Shown: in pieces, positions 29,180-39,308 of the stretch
Layout of the letters: every line of letters begins with the position of its first letter
Position numbering within the stretch: the stretch's first letter is position 1
NCBI RefSeq assembly: GCF_003386665.1
Contig: NZ_QTUB01000001.1
Coordinates: 2,666,001-2,730,000 of the forward strand
DNA length: 64,000 bases
Source: Xenorhabdus cabanillasii
Lineage (GTDB): Bacteria; Pseudomonadota; Gammaproteobacteria; Enterobacterales; Enterobacteriaceae
Direction of reading: 5' to 3'
Notes under the pieces: model-generated
What the model saw: the letters and a program-made list of their open reading frames with translations, nothing else
Told to the model about the DNA's origin: nothing
Databases searched by the model: none
Program-made: the position numbers and the translations under genes

Positions 29180-31819
29180 TTATTCCTGACTTTCTGATTC
29201 ATTACTTCCTTCATCAGCGGAAGAGGCTGCTGTATTGCCATCCTCTTCATCATCAGGTTCAGCAACACGCTGCAAACCCACGACTTTTTCATCATCTGCC
29301 GTGCGGATCAAGGTGACCCCTTGAGTATTACGTCCGACAGTACTGACTTCAGAAACACGAGTACGAACCAGTGTTCCCGCATCAGTAATCATCATGATCT
29401 GGTCAGTTGGTTCAACCTGAATTGCACCAATCACGTTACCGTTACGTTCACTGACTTTGATGGAGATAACGCCTTGGGTTGCACGAGACTTCGTTGGGTA
29501 TTCTTTCTGGGCAGTACGTTTTCCATAACCATTTTCAGTGACTGTCAGGATTTGACCTTCGCCACGAGGAATGATCAAGGAAACAACTTTATCTCCTTCC
29601 GCCAGTTTGATACCACGGACTCCGGTTGCAGTACGCCCCATAGCGCGAACGCCTTTCACTCGAACCGTCCCATCTTCCAGTGCCTCCTCTTCCTCTTCAA
29701 GGAAGCGTACAACCTTGCCCTGTGCAGAGAATAGCATAACTTCGTTGCTGCCATCAGTGAGGTCAACGCCGATCAGCTCATCTCCCTCATTCAGATTAAC
29801 TGCAATGATACCGGCACTACGCGGACGACTGAACTCGCTGAGTTTAGTCTTCTTGACGACCCCACTTGCTGTCGCCATAAATATGTTCAATCCTTCTTCA
29901 TATTCACGAACAGGCAGAATGGCCGTAATACGTTCGTCTTGTTCTAATGGCAGCAGGTTAACTATAGGTCGGCCACGGGCACCACGGCTTGCTTCTGGCA
30001 GTTGATAAACTTTCAGCCAGTACATCTTGCCTTTGTTGGAGAAGCAAAGAATAGTGTCGTGGGTATTGGCTACCAACAGACGTTCAATGAAATCTTCTTC
30101 TTTGATACGCGCTGCTGATTTACCTTTACCGCCACGGCGTTGTGCTTCGTAATCAGATAAAGGTTGGTATTTCACGTAACCCTGATGGGATAGTGTTACC
30201 ACAACATCTTCCTGATTGATCAGGTCTTCAATATTGATATCTGCGGAATTTTCAGTCAATTCAGTACGACGTTTATCTTTGTACTGCTCTTTGATAGCAA
30301 TTAACTCTTCCCGAATAACTTCCAGCAAACGTTCCGGGCTTTCCAGGATGAACAACAGTTCAGCAATGACTTTCAACAGTTCACGATATTCATCGAGCAG
30401 TTTTTCATGCTCCAGCCCTGTTAATTTCTGTAAACGCAGATCCAAAATGGCCTGTGCCTGCTGTTCGGTCAGGTAATACTTACCGTCATGAATACCAAAT
30501 TCTGGTTCCAGCCATTCAGGACGTGCAGCATTATCACCAGCCTGTGCCAGCATTGCTGCAACATTGCCTAATTCCCATGCTTGAGAAATGAGGCTTGCTT
30601 TAGCTTCAGCAGGCGTTAGAGCCTGGCGGATCAGTTCGATCACAGGATCGACATTCGCCAGTGCAATAGCCAGTGCCTCAAGGATATGAGCGCGGTCACG
30701 AGCTTTGCGCAGTTCAAAAATTGTTCTGCGAGTGACAACTTCGCGGCGGTGGCTGACAAATGCAGAAAGAATATCTTTCAGGTTAAGTAGCTTAGGTTGT
30801 CCTTGATGTAGGGCAACCATATTGATACCGAATGAAACCTGCAACTGGGTGAGTGAATACAAGTTATTCAGGACAACCTCACCGACAGCATCGCGTTTCA
30901 CTTCAATAACGATACGCATACCATCTTTATCAGATTCGTCACGTAATGCACTGATCCCTTCAATACGCTTTTCCTTCACCAGTTCAGCGATTTTCTCGAT
31001 CAGGCGGGCTTTATTTACTTGATAAGGGATTTCACTGACGATAATGGTTTCACGGCCATTTTTTTCATCAGTCTCTATTTCTGCACGGGCACGGATATAA
31101 ATTTTACCGCGGCCGGTACGGTAGGCTTCCTGAATACCACGACGTCCATTAATAATGGCCGCTGTTGGGAAATCAGGCCCCGGGATATATTCCATTAGGC
31201 CTTCAATACTGATGTTTTCATCATCAATATAGGCCAGACAGCCATCAATCACCTCAGATATATTATGAGGTGGGATGTTAGTCGCCATACCGACCGCTAT
31301 CCCTGATGAACCGTTCACAAGTAAGTTAGGAATACGGGTTGGCATTACATCGGGAATTTGCTCTGTACCATCGTAGTTAGGCACAAAATCGACAGTTTCT
31401 TTTTCTAAGTCTGCCAGCAATTCATGGGCTACTTTTGCCATGCGTACTTCGGTATAACGCATCGCAGCCGCAGAATCGCCATCAACTGACCCGAAGTTCC
31501 CCTGGCCGTCAACCAGCATGTAACGCATGGAGAATGGCTGTGCCAGACGTACAATCGTGTCATAAACAGCGGTGTCGCCATGTGGATGGTATTTACCAAT
31601 CACATCCCCAACAACGCGGGCAGATTTTTTATAGGGTTTATTCCAATCGTTTCCTAATACATGCATCGCAAAAAGTACACGGCGATGTACTGGCTTCAGT
31701 CCATCTCGAACATCTGGCAGTGCGCGTCCAACAATAACGGACATCGCATAATCCAGATATGAGCTTTTCAGCTCTTCTTCGATATTGACCGGGGTGATTT
31801 CTCTGGCAATGTCGCTCAT
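29180..31819 (-). CDS. gyrA: DNA gyrase subunit A
   Basis: About 879 residues. The N-terminal breakage-reunion domain has the catalytic Tyr in the AAMRYTE motif, and the C-terminal domain has the six-bladed wrapping repeats with the GyrA box QRRGGKG. The start is the ATG at 31819 (MSDIARE), matching the family; an in-frame ATG at 31837 would add six residues. At the quinolone-determining region the residue equal to E. coli Ser83 is Thr ([10 protein letters not shown]), while Asp87 is kept. The C-terminal domain carries an acidic insertion near residue 705 ([11 protein letters not shown]) compared with E. coli, and the tail is acidic as usual. Confidence 0.98.
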   Translation of the reverse strand: MSDIAREITPVNIEEELKSSYLDYAMSVIVGRALPDVRDGLKPVHRRVLFAMHVLGNDWNKPYKKSARVVGDVIGKYHPHGDTAVYDTIVRLAQPFSMRYMLVDGQGNFGSVDGDSAAAMRYTEVRMAKVAHELLADLEKETVDFVPNYDGTEQIPDVMPTRIPNLLVNGSSGIAVGMATNIPPHNISEVIDGCLAYIDDENISIEGLMEYIPGPDFPTAAIINGRRGIQEAYRTGRGKIYIRARAEIETDEKNGRETIIVSEIPYQVNKARLIEKIAELVKEKRIEGISALRDESDKDGMRIVIEVKRDAVGEVVLNNLYSLTQLQVSFGINMVALHQGQPKLLNLKDILSAFVSHRREVVTRRTIFELRKARDRAHILEALAIALANVDPVIELIRQALTPAEAKASLISQAWELGNVAAMLAQAGDNAARPEWLEPEFGIHDGKYYLTEQQAQAILDLRLQKLTGLEHEKLLDEYRELLKVIAELLFILESPERLLEVIREELIAIKEQYKDKRRTELTENSADINIEDLINQEDVVVTLSHQGYVKYQPLSDYEAQRRGGKGKSAARIKEEDFIERLLVANTHDTILCFSNKGKMYWLKVYQLPEASRGARGRPIVNLLPLEQDERITAILPVREYEEGLNIFMATASGVVKKTKLSEFSRPRSAGIIAVNLNEGDELIGVDLTDGSNEVMLFSAQGKVVRFLEEEEEALEDGTVRVKGVRAMGRTATGVRGIKLAEGDKVVSLIIPRGEGQILTVTENGYGKRTAQKEYPTKSRATQGVISIKVSERNGNVIGAIQVEPTDQIMMITDAGTLVRTRVSEVSTVGRNTQGVTLIRTADDEKVVGLQRVAEPDDEEDGNTAASSADEGSNESESQE

Positions 31820-31962
31820 GGAGCCACTGTCCCTCATACTCCGAATTCAAAGGCTTAGAATTATACCACAAATTGACAGTTTTATAAAAACCAGATGCGG
31901 GTATTTCAAGATTAAGATGTGTATAATAATTTCGTATCACACATCCCCATAATACTGTTACA

Positions 31963-32007
31963 TTTTCTGTGAATCAGTTTTCTGTGAACCAGTTTTCTGT
32001 GAAGCAG
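31963..32007 (+). repeat. Three 15-bp tandem units upstream of ubiG
   Basis: Units at 31963, 31978 and 31993 read TTTTCTGTGAATCAG, TTTTCTGTGAACCAG and TTTTCTGTGAAGCAG, differing at one base. They lie within the 5' leader of ubiG, in frame with it, so a GTG inside them could give an N-terminal extension with repeated QFSV units. They end 21 bp before the proper ubiG start. Confidence 0.85.
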
Positions 32008-32028
32008 CCTCCAGGAGCGATATTGCTG

Positions 32029-32763
32029 ATGAACGCTAAAACCCCCGATTCACCCATTCAATCACACGCTAATGTGGATCAACAGGAAATCGAAAAATTT
32101 GAAGCCGTTGCTTCCCGATGGTGGGATCTTGAAGGTGAATTCAAACCATTGCATCGCATTAATCCATTGCGTTTGAACTACATCCTGCAACGGGCTGAGG
32201 GTCTTTTCGGTAAGAAAGTATTAGATGTTGGATGTGGTGGCGGGATCCTATCAGAAAGTATGGCTTGTGAAGGGGCAGATGTGACCGGTCTGGACATGGG
32301 TTTTGAGCCACTACAAGTTGCCCGGCTGCATGCGTTGGAATCTGGTATATCAGTTAAATATGTGCAGGAAACGGTAGAAAGCCATGCTGAGCAACAGCCA
32401 CATTCCTATGATGTAGTAACTTGCATGGAAATGCTTGAACATGTACCGGATCCTGAATCTGTCATTCATGCGTGTGCCAAATTAGTTAAGCCTGGTGGTC
32501 ATGTCTTTTTTTCAACTATTAACCGCAATCGAAAAGCATGGTTAATTGCTGTCATCGGTGCAGAGTATATTTTAAACATGGTGCCAAAAGGGACACATGA
32601 TGCGAAAAAATTTATTCGTCCTTCAGAGCTGATTGGCTGGCTGGATAAAACCTCTCTGAAAGATCAACATATTATCGGTTTACATTACAATCCGTTAACA
32701 GATAAATTCCGGCTTGGACACAATGTGGATGTGAACTACATGCTTCATACCCGATCAGCCTAA
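32029..32763 (+). CDS. ubiG: Ubiquinone O-methyltransferase
   Basis: 244 residues from the ATG at 32029, preceded by CAGGAG; the frame extends upstream through a tandem repeat, but the family begins here (MNAKTP, then [18 protein letters not shown]). The SAM-binding site is plain: [13 protein letters not shown] and [13 protein letters not shown], then [12 protein letters not shown]. It carries out both O-methylation steps of ubiquinone synthesis. As in E. coli, it is divergent from gyrA and upstream of nrdAB. Confidence 0.96.
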   Translation: MNAKTPDSPIQSHANVDQQEIEKFEAVASRWWDLEGEFKPLHRINPLRLNYILQRAEGLFGKKVLDVGCGGGILSESMACEGADVTGLDMGFEPLQVARLHALESGISVKYVQETVESHAEQQPHSYDVVTCMEMLEHVPDPESVIHACAKLVKPGGHVFFSTINRNRKAWLIAVIGAEYILNMVPKGTHDAKKFIRPSELIGWLDKTSLKDQHIIGLHYNPLTDKFRLGHNVDVNYMLHTRSA

Positions 32764-32832
32764 CAGAATCAATTAAGGGATTAATAAAGCAACAAATAGA
32801 TCTTATTTTTAAGATTTTATTTTTGGGTTTTC

Positions 32833-32881
32833 GCCGATAGGCTTGCGAAAGTAACATCAAGTAACTACGCAGGTTATCGGC
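32833..32881 (+). promoter_or_regulatory. Imperfect long hairpin downstream of ubiG
   Basis: GCCGATA and TATCGGC close a stem of about 14 bp with mismatches (left arm GCCGATAGGCTTGCG, right arm CGCAGGTTATCGGC) around a 20-base loop. TTTT follows at once. It may be the ubiG terminator, or part of the leader region of nrdA; the sequence alone does not decide. Confidence 0.45.
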
Positions 32882-32905
32882 TTTTCGGCAAAATTAATCC
32901 TCAAG

Positions 32906-33000
32906 TTATCCACAAAACTTCCTGATCTTGTACACTTGATAAAACGCGAAATTAACATTATCTTGTTATTACAGTTTTATTCACCCCCTATATATTGTGT
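32906..33000 (+). promoter_or_regulatory. nrdAB control region: DnaA box and NrdR box
   Basis: TTATCCACA at 32906-32914 is a perfect DnaA box. At 32985-33000 the bases CCCCTATATATTGTGT match the NrdR box consensus (acaCwAtATaTwGtgt) at all but the first and third positions. NrdR boxes normally come in pairs about three turns apart; the partner upstream is not clear. DnaA and NrdR are both known regulators of nrdAB in E. coli. The 120 bp from here to nrdA hold no gene. Confidence 0.65.
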
Positions 33001-33122
33001 TTCTGGACGTTTCACTGCTACTAGTTCCCAACGGGTTTTCAGTCATCTTGAGGGCATCGTGCTGTCAACGATCAGAAAAGGCAATTATAGGTGAAATACG
33101 AAAAGAGAAGGTGTATTTCCTC

Positions 33123-35414
33123 ATGAACCAGAGTCTGCTAGTAACCAAGCGTGATGGACATAAAGAACAAATTGATCTTGATAAAATTCACCGGGTTGTC
33201 ACCTGGGCTGCTGAAGGTCTGAAAAATGTCTCAGTGTCACAAGTAGAACTGCGTTCCCAGATTCAATTTTATGATGGTATTAAGACATCTGATATCCATG
33301 AAACTATGATCAAAGCCGCGGCTGACCTGATTTCAAGTGATGCTCCGGATTATCAGTATCTGGCCGCTCGTTTAGCCATCTTTAACCTGCGCAAAAAGGC
33401 TTACGGTCAGTTTGAGCCACCTGCGTTATATGACCATGTTGTACATATGGTTGAGTTAGGTAAATACGACAAACATTTGCTCGCAGACTACTCCAAAGAA
33501 GAATTCGAGCAAATGAACAGTTTTATTGACCATCTGCGTGATATGGATTTTTCCTATGCAGCGGTTAAACAGCTTGAAGGAAAATATCTGGTACAAAACC
33601 GTGTAACTGGCGAAATTTATGAAAGCGCTCAGTTCCTGTACATTTTAGTTGCGGCATGCCTGTTTTCCGCTTATCCGAAAGAGACGCGCCTGGATTACAT
33701 TCGCCGTTTCTATGATGCGGTTTCTACTTTTAAAATTTCGTTGCCAACACCAATCATGGCAGGAGTTCGTACACCAACCCGTCAATTCAGTTCCTGTGTT
33801 CTGATTGAATGTGGCGATAGCCTTGATTCTATCAATGCAACATCCAGTGCGATTGTCAAATATGTTTCTCAACGCGCGGGCATTGGTGTGAATGCTGGTC
33901 GTATTCGTGCAATGGGTAGTCCAATCCGTGGTGGTGAAGCTTTCCATACTGGCTGTATTCCATTTTATAAACACTTCCAGACAGCAGTGAAATCCTGTTC
34001 TCAGGGGGGCGTACGTGGTGGTGCTGCGACGTTGTTCTATCCACTGTGGCATCTGGAAGTAGAAAGCTTGTTGGTACTGAAAAACAACCGTGGTGTTGAA
34101 GGTAACCGTGTTCGGCATATGGATTATGGTGTGCAGATCAACAAACTTATGTATGAACGTTTGATCAAAGGACAGGAAATTTCTCTGTTCAGTCCGTCTG
34201 ATGTGCCTGGCTTATATGACGCTTTCTTTGCTGATCAGGATGAATTTGAACGTCTGTATACTCTGTATGAAAATGACAACGACATTCGTAAACAGCGCGT
34301 CAAGGCCGTAGATCTGTTCTCTTTGATGATGCAGGAACGTGCTTCAACTGGACGTATTTATATCCAAAACGTTGACCATTGTAATACACATAGCCCGTTT
34401 GATCCGGCTATTGCACCTGTTCGTCAATCTAACCTGTGTTTGGAAATTGCACTGCCAACCAAGCCATTGAACGATATTAACGATGAAAACGGCGAAATTG
34501 CGCTGTGTACGTTGTCTGCTTTCAACCTTGGCGCTATTAAAAATCTGGATGAGTTGGAAGAATTGGCAGATTTGGCTGTCCGTGCACTGGACTCTCTGCT
34601 GGATTATCAGGACTATCCGATTGTTGCTGCCAAGCAGGGTTCAATGGGGCGTCGTACGCTAGGCATTGGTGTAATTAACTTCGCTTATTATCTGGCGAAA
34701 AATGGTGTTCGTTATTCTGACGGTAGTGCCAATAACCTGACTCACAAAACATTTGAAGCCATTCAGTACTATTTGCTGAAAGCTTCTAATAAGCTGGCTA
34801 AAGAGCAGGGAGCATGTCCGTGGTTTGGTGAAACTACTTATTCGCAGGGCATCCTGCCGATTGATACGTATAAAAAATCACTGGATGCATTAACCAGCGA
34901 ACCGTTGCATATGAATTGGGAAGCACTACGTAGCGATATTCTGCAATACGGTCTGCGTAACTCAACTTTATCAGCACTGATGCCTTCAGAAACATCCTCG
35001 CAGATTTCCAATGCGACCAATGGTATTGAGCCACCGCGAGGCTACGTCAGTGTTAAAGCATCAAAAGACGGTATCTTGCGCCAGGTTGTACCGGAATATG
35101 ATCGCCTGAAAAGGTCTTATGAATTGCTGTGGCAAATGCCTGGCGTTGATGGTTATCTGCAATTGGTGGGGATTATGCAGAAATTTATCGATCAATCGAT
35201 TTCTGCTAATACTAACTATGATCCGGCACGTTTTCCTAATGGCAAAGTTCCGATGAACCAATTGCTGAAAGATTTACTGCTCGCTTACAAATATGGTGTG
35301 AAAACACTGTATTACCACAACACCCGTGATGGTGCGGAAGATGTTCAGGATGATTTGGAAGAGGTTGTTGAATCTGCTGATTCCGATTGTGAAGGCGGCG
35401 CGTGTAAAATTTGA
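33123..35414 (+). CDS. nrdA: Class Ia ribonucleotide reductase, large subunit
   Basis: 763 residues from the ATG at 33123 (MNQSLLVTKRDG), the family start; the frame is open further upstream but has no homologous sequence there. The N-terminal ATP cone lies in the first 95 residues. Active-site residues are intact: SSCVLIECGD, RQSNLCLEIALP with Asn, Cys and Glu, and ALCTLSAFN. The C-terminal thiol pair CEGGACKI accepts electrons from thioredoxin or glutaredoxin. It is followed 12 bp later by nrdB. Confidence 0.98.
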   Translation: MNQSLLVTKRDGHKEQIDLDKIHRVVTWAAEGLKNVSVSQVELRSQIQFYDGIKTSDIHETMIKAAADLISSDAPDYQYLAARLAIFNLRKKAYGQFEPPALYDHVVHMVELGKYDKHLLADYSKEEFEQMNSFIDHLRDMDFSYAAVKQLEGKYLVQNRVTGEIYESAQFLYILVAACLFSAYPKETRLDYIRRFYDAVSTFKISLPTPIMAGVRTPTRQFSSCVLIECGDSLDSINATSSAIVKYVSQRAGIGVNAGRIRAMGSPIRGGEAFHTGCIPFYKHFQTAVKSCSQGGVRGGAATLFYPLWHLEVESLLVLKNNRGVEGNRVRHMDYGVQINKLMYERLIKGQEISLFSPSDVPGLYDAFFADQDEFERLYTLYENDNDIRKQRVKAVDLFSLMMQERASTGRIYIQNVDHCNTHSPFDPAIAPVRQSNLCLEIALPTKPLNDINDENGEIALCTLSAFNLGAIKNLDELEELADLAVRALDSLLDYQDYPIVAAKQGSMGRRTLGIGVINFAYYLAKNGVRYSDGSANNLTHKTFEAIQYYLLKASNKLAKEQGACPWFGETTYSQGILPIDTYKKSLDALTSEPLHMNWEALRSDILQYGLRNSTLSALMPSETSSQISNATNGIEPPRGYVSVKASKDGILRQVVPEYDRLKRSYELLWQMPGVDGYLQLVGIMQKFIDQSISANTNYDPARFPNGKVPMNQLLKDLLLAYKYGVKTLYYHNTRDGAEDVQDDLEEVVESADSDCEGGACKI

Positions 35415-35426
35415 TTTGAGGAAACT

Positions 35427-36557
35427 ATGTCCTATACCACTTTTTCACAAGTAAAAAATGATCAATTACAGGAGCCGATGTTTTTCGGCCAATCTGTGAA
35501 CGTAGCGCGTTATGATCAGCAAAAGTATCCTATTTTTGAAAAATTGATCGAAAAACAGCTCTCGTTTTTCTGGCGTCCAGAAGAAGTTGATGTTTCCCGT
35601 GACCGCATTGATTTCAATGGGTTGCCAGATCACGAAAAGCATATTTTTATCAGTAACCTTAAATATCAGACATTATTGGATTCTATTCAGGGGCGTAGCC
35701 CGAATGTGGCGTTTCTACCGTTGATTTCGATTCCTGAATTAGAAACGTGGGTTGAAACATGGTCGTTTTCAGAGACAATCCATTCGCGTTCTTATACGCA
35801 TATTATCCGTAATATTGTTAATGATCCTGCGGTCATATTCGACGATATCGTGGCAAATGAGCAGATCTTGAAGCGTGCGAAAGACATTTCGAAGTATTAC
35901 GACGATCTGATTGAAATGACCAACTACTATCATCAGTTGGGCGAAGGTACGTACAGCGTTGCTGGTCAAGAAATAACGGTTAGTCTGCGTGCACTGAAAA
36001 AACAGCTTTATTTATGTTTGATGAGTGTTAACGCATTGGAAGCAATTCGTTTCTACGTCAGCTTTGCATGTTCATTTGCTTTTGCTGAACGTGAATTGAT
36101 GGAAGGAAATGCGAAGATAATCAAATTAATCGCCCGTGATGAAGCCTTGCATTTGACAGGTACTCAGCACATGTTGAACTTGCTGCGTTCTGGTCAGGAT
36201 GATCCTGAAATGGCAGAAATTGGCCAAGAGTGTGAACAGCAATGTTATGACCTGTTTGTGCAGGCGGCAGAGCAGGAGAAAGAGTGGGCGGATTATCTGT
36301 TCAAAGATGGCTCCATGATTGGTCTGAACAAAGATATTCTGTGCCAGTATGTTGAATATATTACCAATATTCGCATGCAGGCGGTGGGCTTGAAGTTGCC
36401 ATTTGAAACACGCTCTAATCCAATTCCTTGGATTAATTCGTGGTTGGTTTCTGATAACGTTCAGGTGGCTCCACAGGAAGTCGAAGTCAGCTCTTACTTG
36501 GTCGGTCAGATTGATTCGGAAGTCAATACTGAGGATCTCAGCGGTTTCGAACTCTGA
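35427..36557 (+). CDS. nrdB: Class Ia ribonucleotide reductase, small (radical) subunit
   Basis: 376 residues, the standard R2 length. Di-iron ligands and the radical Tyr are present: [11 protein letters not shown] holds Glu, His and Tyr, and [12 protein letters not shown] holds the second Glu/His set. The Tyr radical starts nucleotide reduction in NrdA. A GAGGAAA ribosome site precedes the ATG. yfaE begins two bases after the stop, so the three genes form one operon. Confidence 0.98.
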   Translation: MSYTTFSQVKNDQLQEPMFFGQSVNVARYDQQKYPIFEKLIEKQLSFFWRPEEVDVSRDRIDFNGLPDHEKHIFISNLKYQTLLDSIQGRSPNVAFLPLISIPELETWVETWSFSETIHSRSYTHIIRNIVNDPAVIFDDIVANEQILKRAKDISKYYDDLIEMTNYYHQLGEGTYSVAGQEITVSLRALKKQLYLCLMSVNALEAIRFYVSFACSFAFAERELMEGNAKIIKLIARDEALHLTGTQHMLNLLRSGQDDPEMAEIGQECEQQCYDLFVQAAEQEKEWADYLFKDGSMIGLNKDILCQYVEYITNIRMQAVGLKLPFETRSNPIPWINSWLVSDNVQVAPQEVEVSSYLVGQIDSEVNTEDLSGFEL

Positions 36558-36558
36558 T

Positions 36559-36825
36559 ATGGCTGATTACAAAGTTACCCTGTCGTCTGGGCGGGGATTA
36601 TCTCTCTATTATTCTTCCAGTTTACACAGTAATTTGTTGGAAGCTTTAGAACAAGGCAAAGTACAGACTGAATATCAATGCCGTGAGGGGTATTGTGGTT
36701 CCTGCCGGGTAAAGCTAGTGAAAGGGAAGGTAGGGTATCCTTGTAAGCCGTTAGCGTTTGTTAATGATGGTGAAATCTTACCTTGCAGCTGCTACCCCCT
36801 TTCTGATATCGAAATTGAGCTGTAA
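36559..36825 (+). CDS. yfaE: YfaE 2Fe-2S ferredoxin, diferric-tyrosyl radical maintenance
   Basis: 88 residues from an ATG one base past the nrdB stop. The ferredoxin cluster motif is CREGYCGSC with the fourth Cys in LPCSCYP. YfaE supplies electrons to rebuild the di-iron Tyr cofactor of NrdB, which explains its place in the operon. The frame can be read from further upstream inside nrdB, but that part is a shadow of nrdB. Confidence 0.95.
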   Translation: MADYKVTLSSGRGLSLYYSSSLHSNLLEALEQGKVQTEYQCREGYCGSCRVKLVKGKVGYPCKPLAFVNDGEILPCSCYPLSDIEIEL

Positions 36826-36860
36826 TTTTTTCATCGTTGATGATGACAATTGTTACCCCA

Positions 36861-36887
36861 ACAGAAAGGATTAACAATCCTTTCTGT
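36861..36887 (+). terminator. Rho-independent terminator of nrdAB-yfaE
   Basis: A perfect 12-bp stem, ACAGAAAGGATT with AATCCTTTCTGT, with an AAC loop and a TTT tail, lies 36 bp after the yfaE stop. From here to 37319 there is no gene, only AT-rich DNA that marks the start of an accessory region. Confidence 0.85.
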
Positions 36888-37319
36888 TTTGCAATATCAA
36901 GCTTGTCTTTAATTGTGAACATATCAGAGTCATGAGTTGATATGCTCACTTATTTATTCTTTTGTCTTTCTAATCTGACAAGAAAAAATTGTGTGTTATA
37001 TACACAGGTCATCAATTTTTTCATAATTTTAATTTAATCTGCTTCTTTATTGATTCTTCCTATCTGATCTGGTATCAAGTATATAATTACCTATATGCCT
37101 TTGGGTTCATTCCTTTGCTATTGTATTACTTCTTGAATCCCCTGTTGTGTATATCAGAAAATTGATTTTAGCTATTTCAGTGAATATTGACCGAATATAA
37201 GTATGTTATAGATTTCAAATAACTATTTATAGAAATTCTGGAAAGTAAAAGATAAATATAATTTACTCAATATAATCTAATCTATAGGATAAGCTAAGAA
37301 AAATGTAAGGAGCATAACT

Positions 37320-38090
37320 ATGTATAAAATTGACTATAATTCGTACCGTTCAATTAAAAGTTTTAACCGACGTCCTCGATTTTTAGTGCTGCATTATACT
37401 GCATTAAATTTCGAGAAATCTATTGAGGCATTAACAGGAGAATCAGTTAGTGTACATTATTTAGTACCTAACCCAGATGATCAAACATATAAGGAAGCAG
37501 GGTTTAAGGAAATACATATATTTAATTTGGTTGATGAAATTGAAAGAGCCTGGCATGCGGGAATCAGTAGCTGGTCAGGCCGAAATAATCTGAATGATAC
37601 AGCTATTGGTATTGAAGTTGTTAACGAAGCCAGTGATGATTGCGGGGTTATGACCTTCCCCCCGTATCATCCGGAGCAGGTTAATGCAATTAAAGAGTTG
37701 GCAATTAATATACTACAACGATATCCAGATATTACTCCAACTCACGTTATCGGGCATTCTGATATTGCTGTGGGTAGGAAAAGTGATCCAGGCCCTGCTT
37801 TTCCCTGGAAAGAATTATATGAAGCAGGAGTTGGAGCATGGTATGACGAAGAGACTAAACAAAAATATATTGAAGAGTTTGAGCAATCTTTTCCTGAGAA
37901 AGATAAGATTTTAAAGAAATTCAGCCAGTATGGTTATGATATTTCTGGTGCAAATGAAAACGATGGATACCAAGGCTTGATTAAAGCATTCCAAATGCAT
38001 TTCCGTCAATCAAATTATGATGGGATCCCAGATATAGAAACTATCGCAATTATATATGCTCTAGTTGAGAAATATTTCCATAGGGTATAG
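37320..38090 (+). CDS. N-acetylmuramoyl-L-alanine amidase (Amidase_2/PGRP fold), no signal peptide
   Basis: 256 residues. The N-terminal 170 form a zinc amidase of the AmiD/PGRP type: LVLHYTA with the first His, HAGISSWSGRNNLNDTAIGIEVVN with a Glu, and VIGHSDIAVGRKSDPGPAFPW with the second His and the GRKxDPGP motif. The last 70 residues look like a peptidoglycan-binding domain of the PG_binding_1 type (GYDISG..NDGYQGLIKAFQMHFR). AmiD of E. coli is an outer-membrane lipoprotein; this protein starts MYKIDYNSY with no signal peptide or lipobox, so it would need another route to the wall, such as lysis or a secretion system. A strong AAGGAG site precedes it. It is followed by a secreted small protein, a lysozyme and an LPMO. 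Confidence 0.88.
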   Translation: MYKIDYNSYRSIKSFNRRPRFLVLHYTALNFEKSIEALTGESVSVHYLVPNPDDQTYKEAGFKEIHIFNLVDEIERAWHAGISSWSGRNNLNDTAIGIEVVNEASDDCGVMTFPPYHPEQVNAIKELAINILQRYPDITPTHVIGHSDIAVGRKSDPGPAFPWKELYEAGVGAWYDEETKQKYIEEFEQSFPEKDKILKKFSQYGYDISGANENDGYQGLIKAFQMHFRQSNYDGIPDIETIAIIYALVEKYFHRV

Positions 38091-38855
38091 TAACCTATAT
38101 CCTCATATTGAGGAGTAAGACTATACTTAACCAGCTAAAATATAAATAATAGCTATAAATTAACACCCTGATAATTACCTTGTATTAAACACATTCTTGA
38201 TGAGTTTTAAGGTGCAGCTAATGGCAAAGGAATGTAGATATTTATATGATCGAGGAAGAGCGGTAAAGGGTAGTGAAACCAGTAAAGCAATAATCTGGAA
38301 GATGGAGAGGATAAGTGTTTTGCAGTGTATTATCAGGGGATCTTTTTGTTGGCACTTATTAATTGAAAAAATTATATTTTTTCTATGAAATTAAACTGAG
38401 TAGTGATATTCAAGTTTCCATTTAGATTATAGGGTCTTGATAATTTTAATATTTTTACTAAAAAACGTGGTGATTTGTAAGGTAAGATTTATTTCAGGTG
38501 AAATTTTCTACCTGAATAGCATATATTGCTGTATTTTATTGTGTAAAAGTGGAAGTTGAAATATTTTAGAAGAGATAATTGTTTGTATTATTTGTTTTTT
38601 TGATTGATTGTTTTAATTTAATGACTAATTTCACTATATTGTTTCTTGTGCAGTTTGCTTGAAATAAAAATTATTTTTTAGTCTAAAATATTTTCCTGGT
38701 TATTTGGTTTCTACCTTGCCCTTTGATGAATGTTCATCTAATCTAAATATTTTCTTTTAGGTAACTTGTATTTAATTAATCATATAATATTTTTTTATCT
38801 TTTTTACTATTCAACAAAGGCTGTTTGGTACAAAAAAGATTATCAGGAGCTTAAA
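38091..38855. other. AT-rich intergenic DNA, no convincing gene
   Basis: 765 bp without a gene I can support. An open frame at 38197-38388 (plus strand) has no ribosome site and no recognisable sequence, and could be a relic. The rest is runs of A and T. Confidence 0.4.
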
Positions 38856-39308
38856 ATGGGGAGACTGTTGGCTGTCATTGTTGTAGTGATGGGAGCAGTA
38901 GCGATGATATGTAATATTGCGGAAGCAAAATCACCTCATGATGGTGAGTACTTGTGTAGGGTAAATAAAGAATTAAATGATGCTACTGTCAAAAATGATG
39001 GGATGTACTTTTTTCCGACGAATCAGGGTGTTGTCAGAGTTTCCTATAAAAATGCAAGTTTTATTATTCATGAAATAAAACCAGAAATTTTTGTTAGCCC
39101 TAAATTAATGCCTGTAACCCAATTTGGAATATTAAATAAAGAGGAACTTTTAGATATAGGTGAGAATACCTTAATATATGGTGGAAAAGGTTATGGGTTG
39201 GGGTATTTTAGGCCAGATAAAAATGAGTTTTTTATTTCCAAAATAAACATTCCTGGTATAAAAGGTGCTTATATATTATCTTTAGAAGATTGTGTCAAAC
39301 AGTCATAA
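38856..39308 (+). CDS. Secreted small protein of unknown function
   Basis: About 150 residues from the ATG at 38856, which follows AGGAGC at good spacing; the open frame upstream lacks one. A signal peptide (hydrophobic LLAVIVVVMGAVAMI, cleavage after AEA) leads to a mature part of about 126 residues with one early and one late Cys (GEYLCRVN and LEDCVKQS), likely a disulfide joining the ends. I do not recognise the family. Between an unsignalled amidase and an unsignalled lysozyme, a periplasmic immunity or inhibitor protein is a reasonable hypothesis, but nothing in the sequence proves it. Confidence 0.7.
   Translation: MGRLLAVIVVVMGAVAMICNIAEAKSPHDGEYLCRVNKELNDATVKNDGMYFFPTNQGVVRVSYKNASFIIHEIKPEIFVSPKLMPVTQFGILNKEELLDIGENTLIYGGKGYGLGYFRPDKNEFFISKINIPGIKGAYILSLEDCVKQS

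Noticed and set aside
29321..31737. Several long plus-strand frames opposite gyrA
   Set aside because: They are shadows of the strongly biased gyrA codons; no ribosome sites or family matches.
29180..31819. Thr83 of GyrA as acquired quinolone resistance
   Set aside because: Thr is the wild-type residue at this site in several genera, and no second change is present at 87.
38197..38388. Open frame of 63 codons in the gap after the amidase
   Set aside because: No ribosome site, no recognisable sequence, and composition like the surrounding non-coding DNA.
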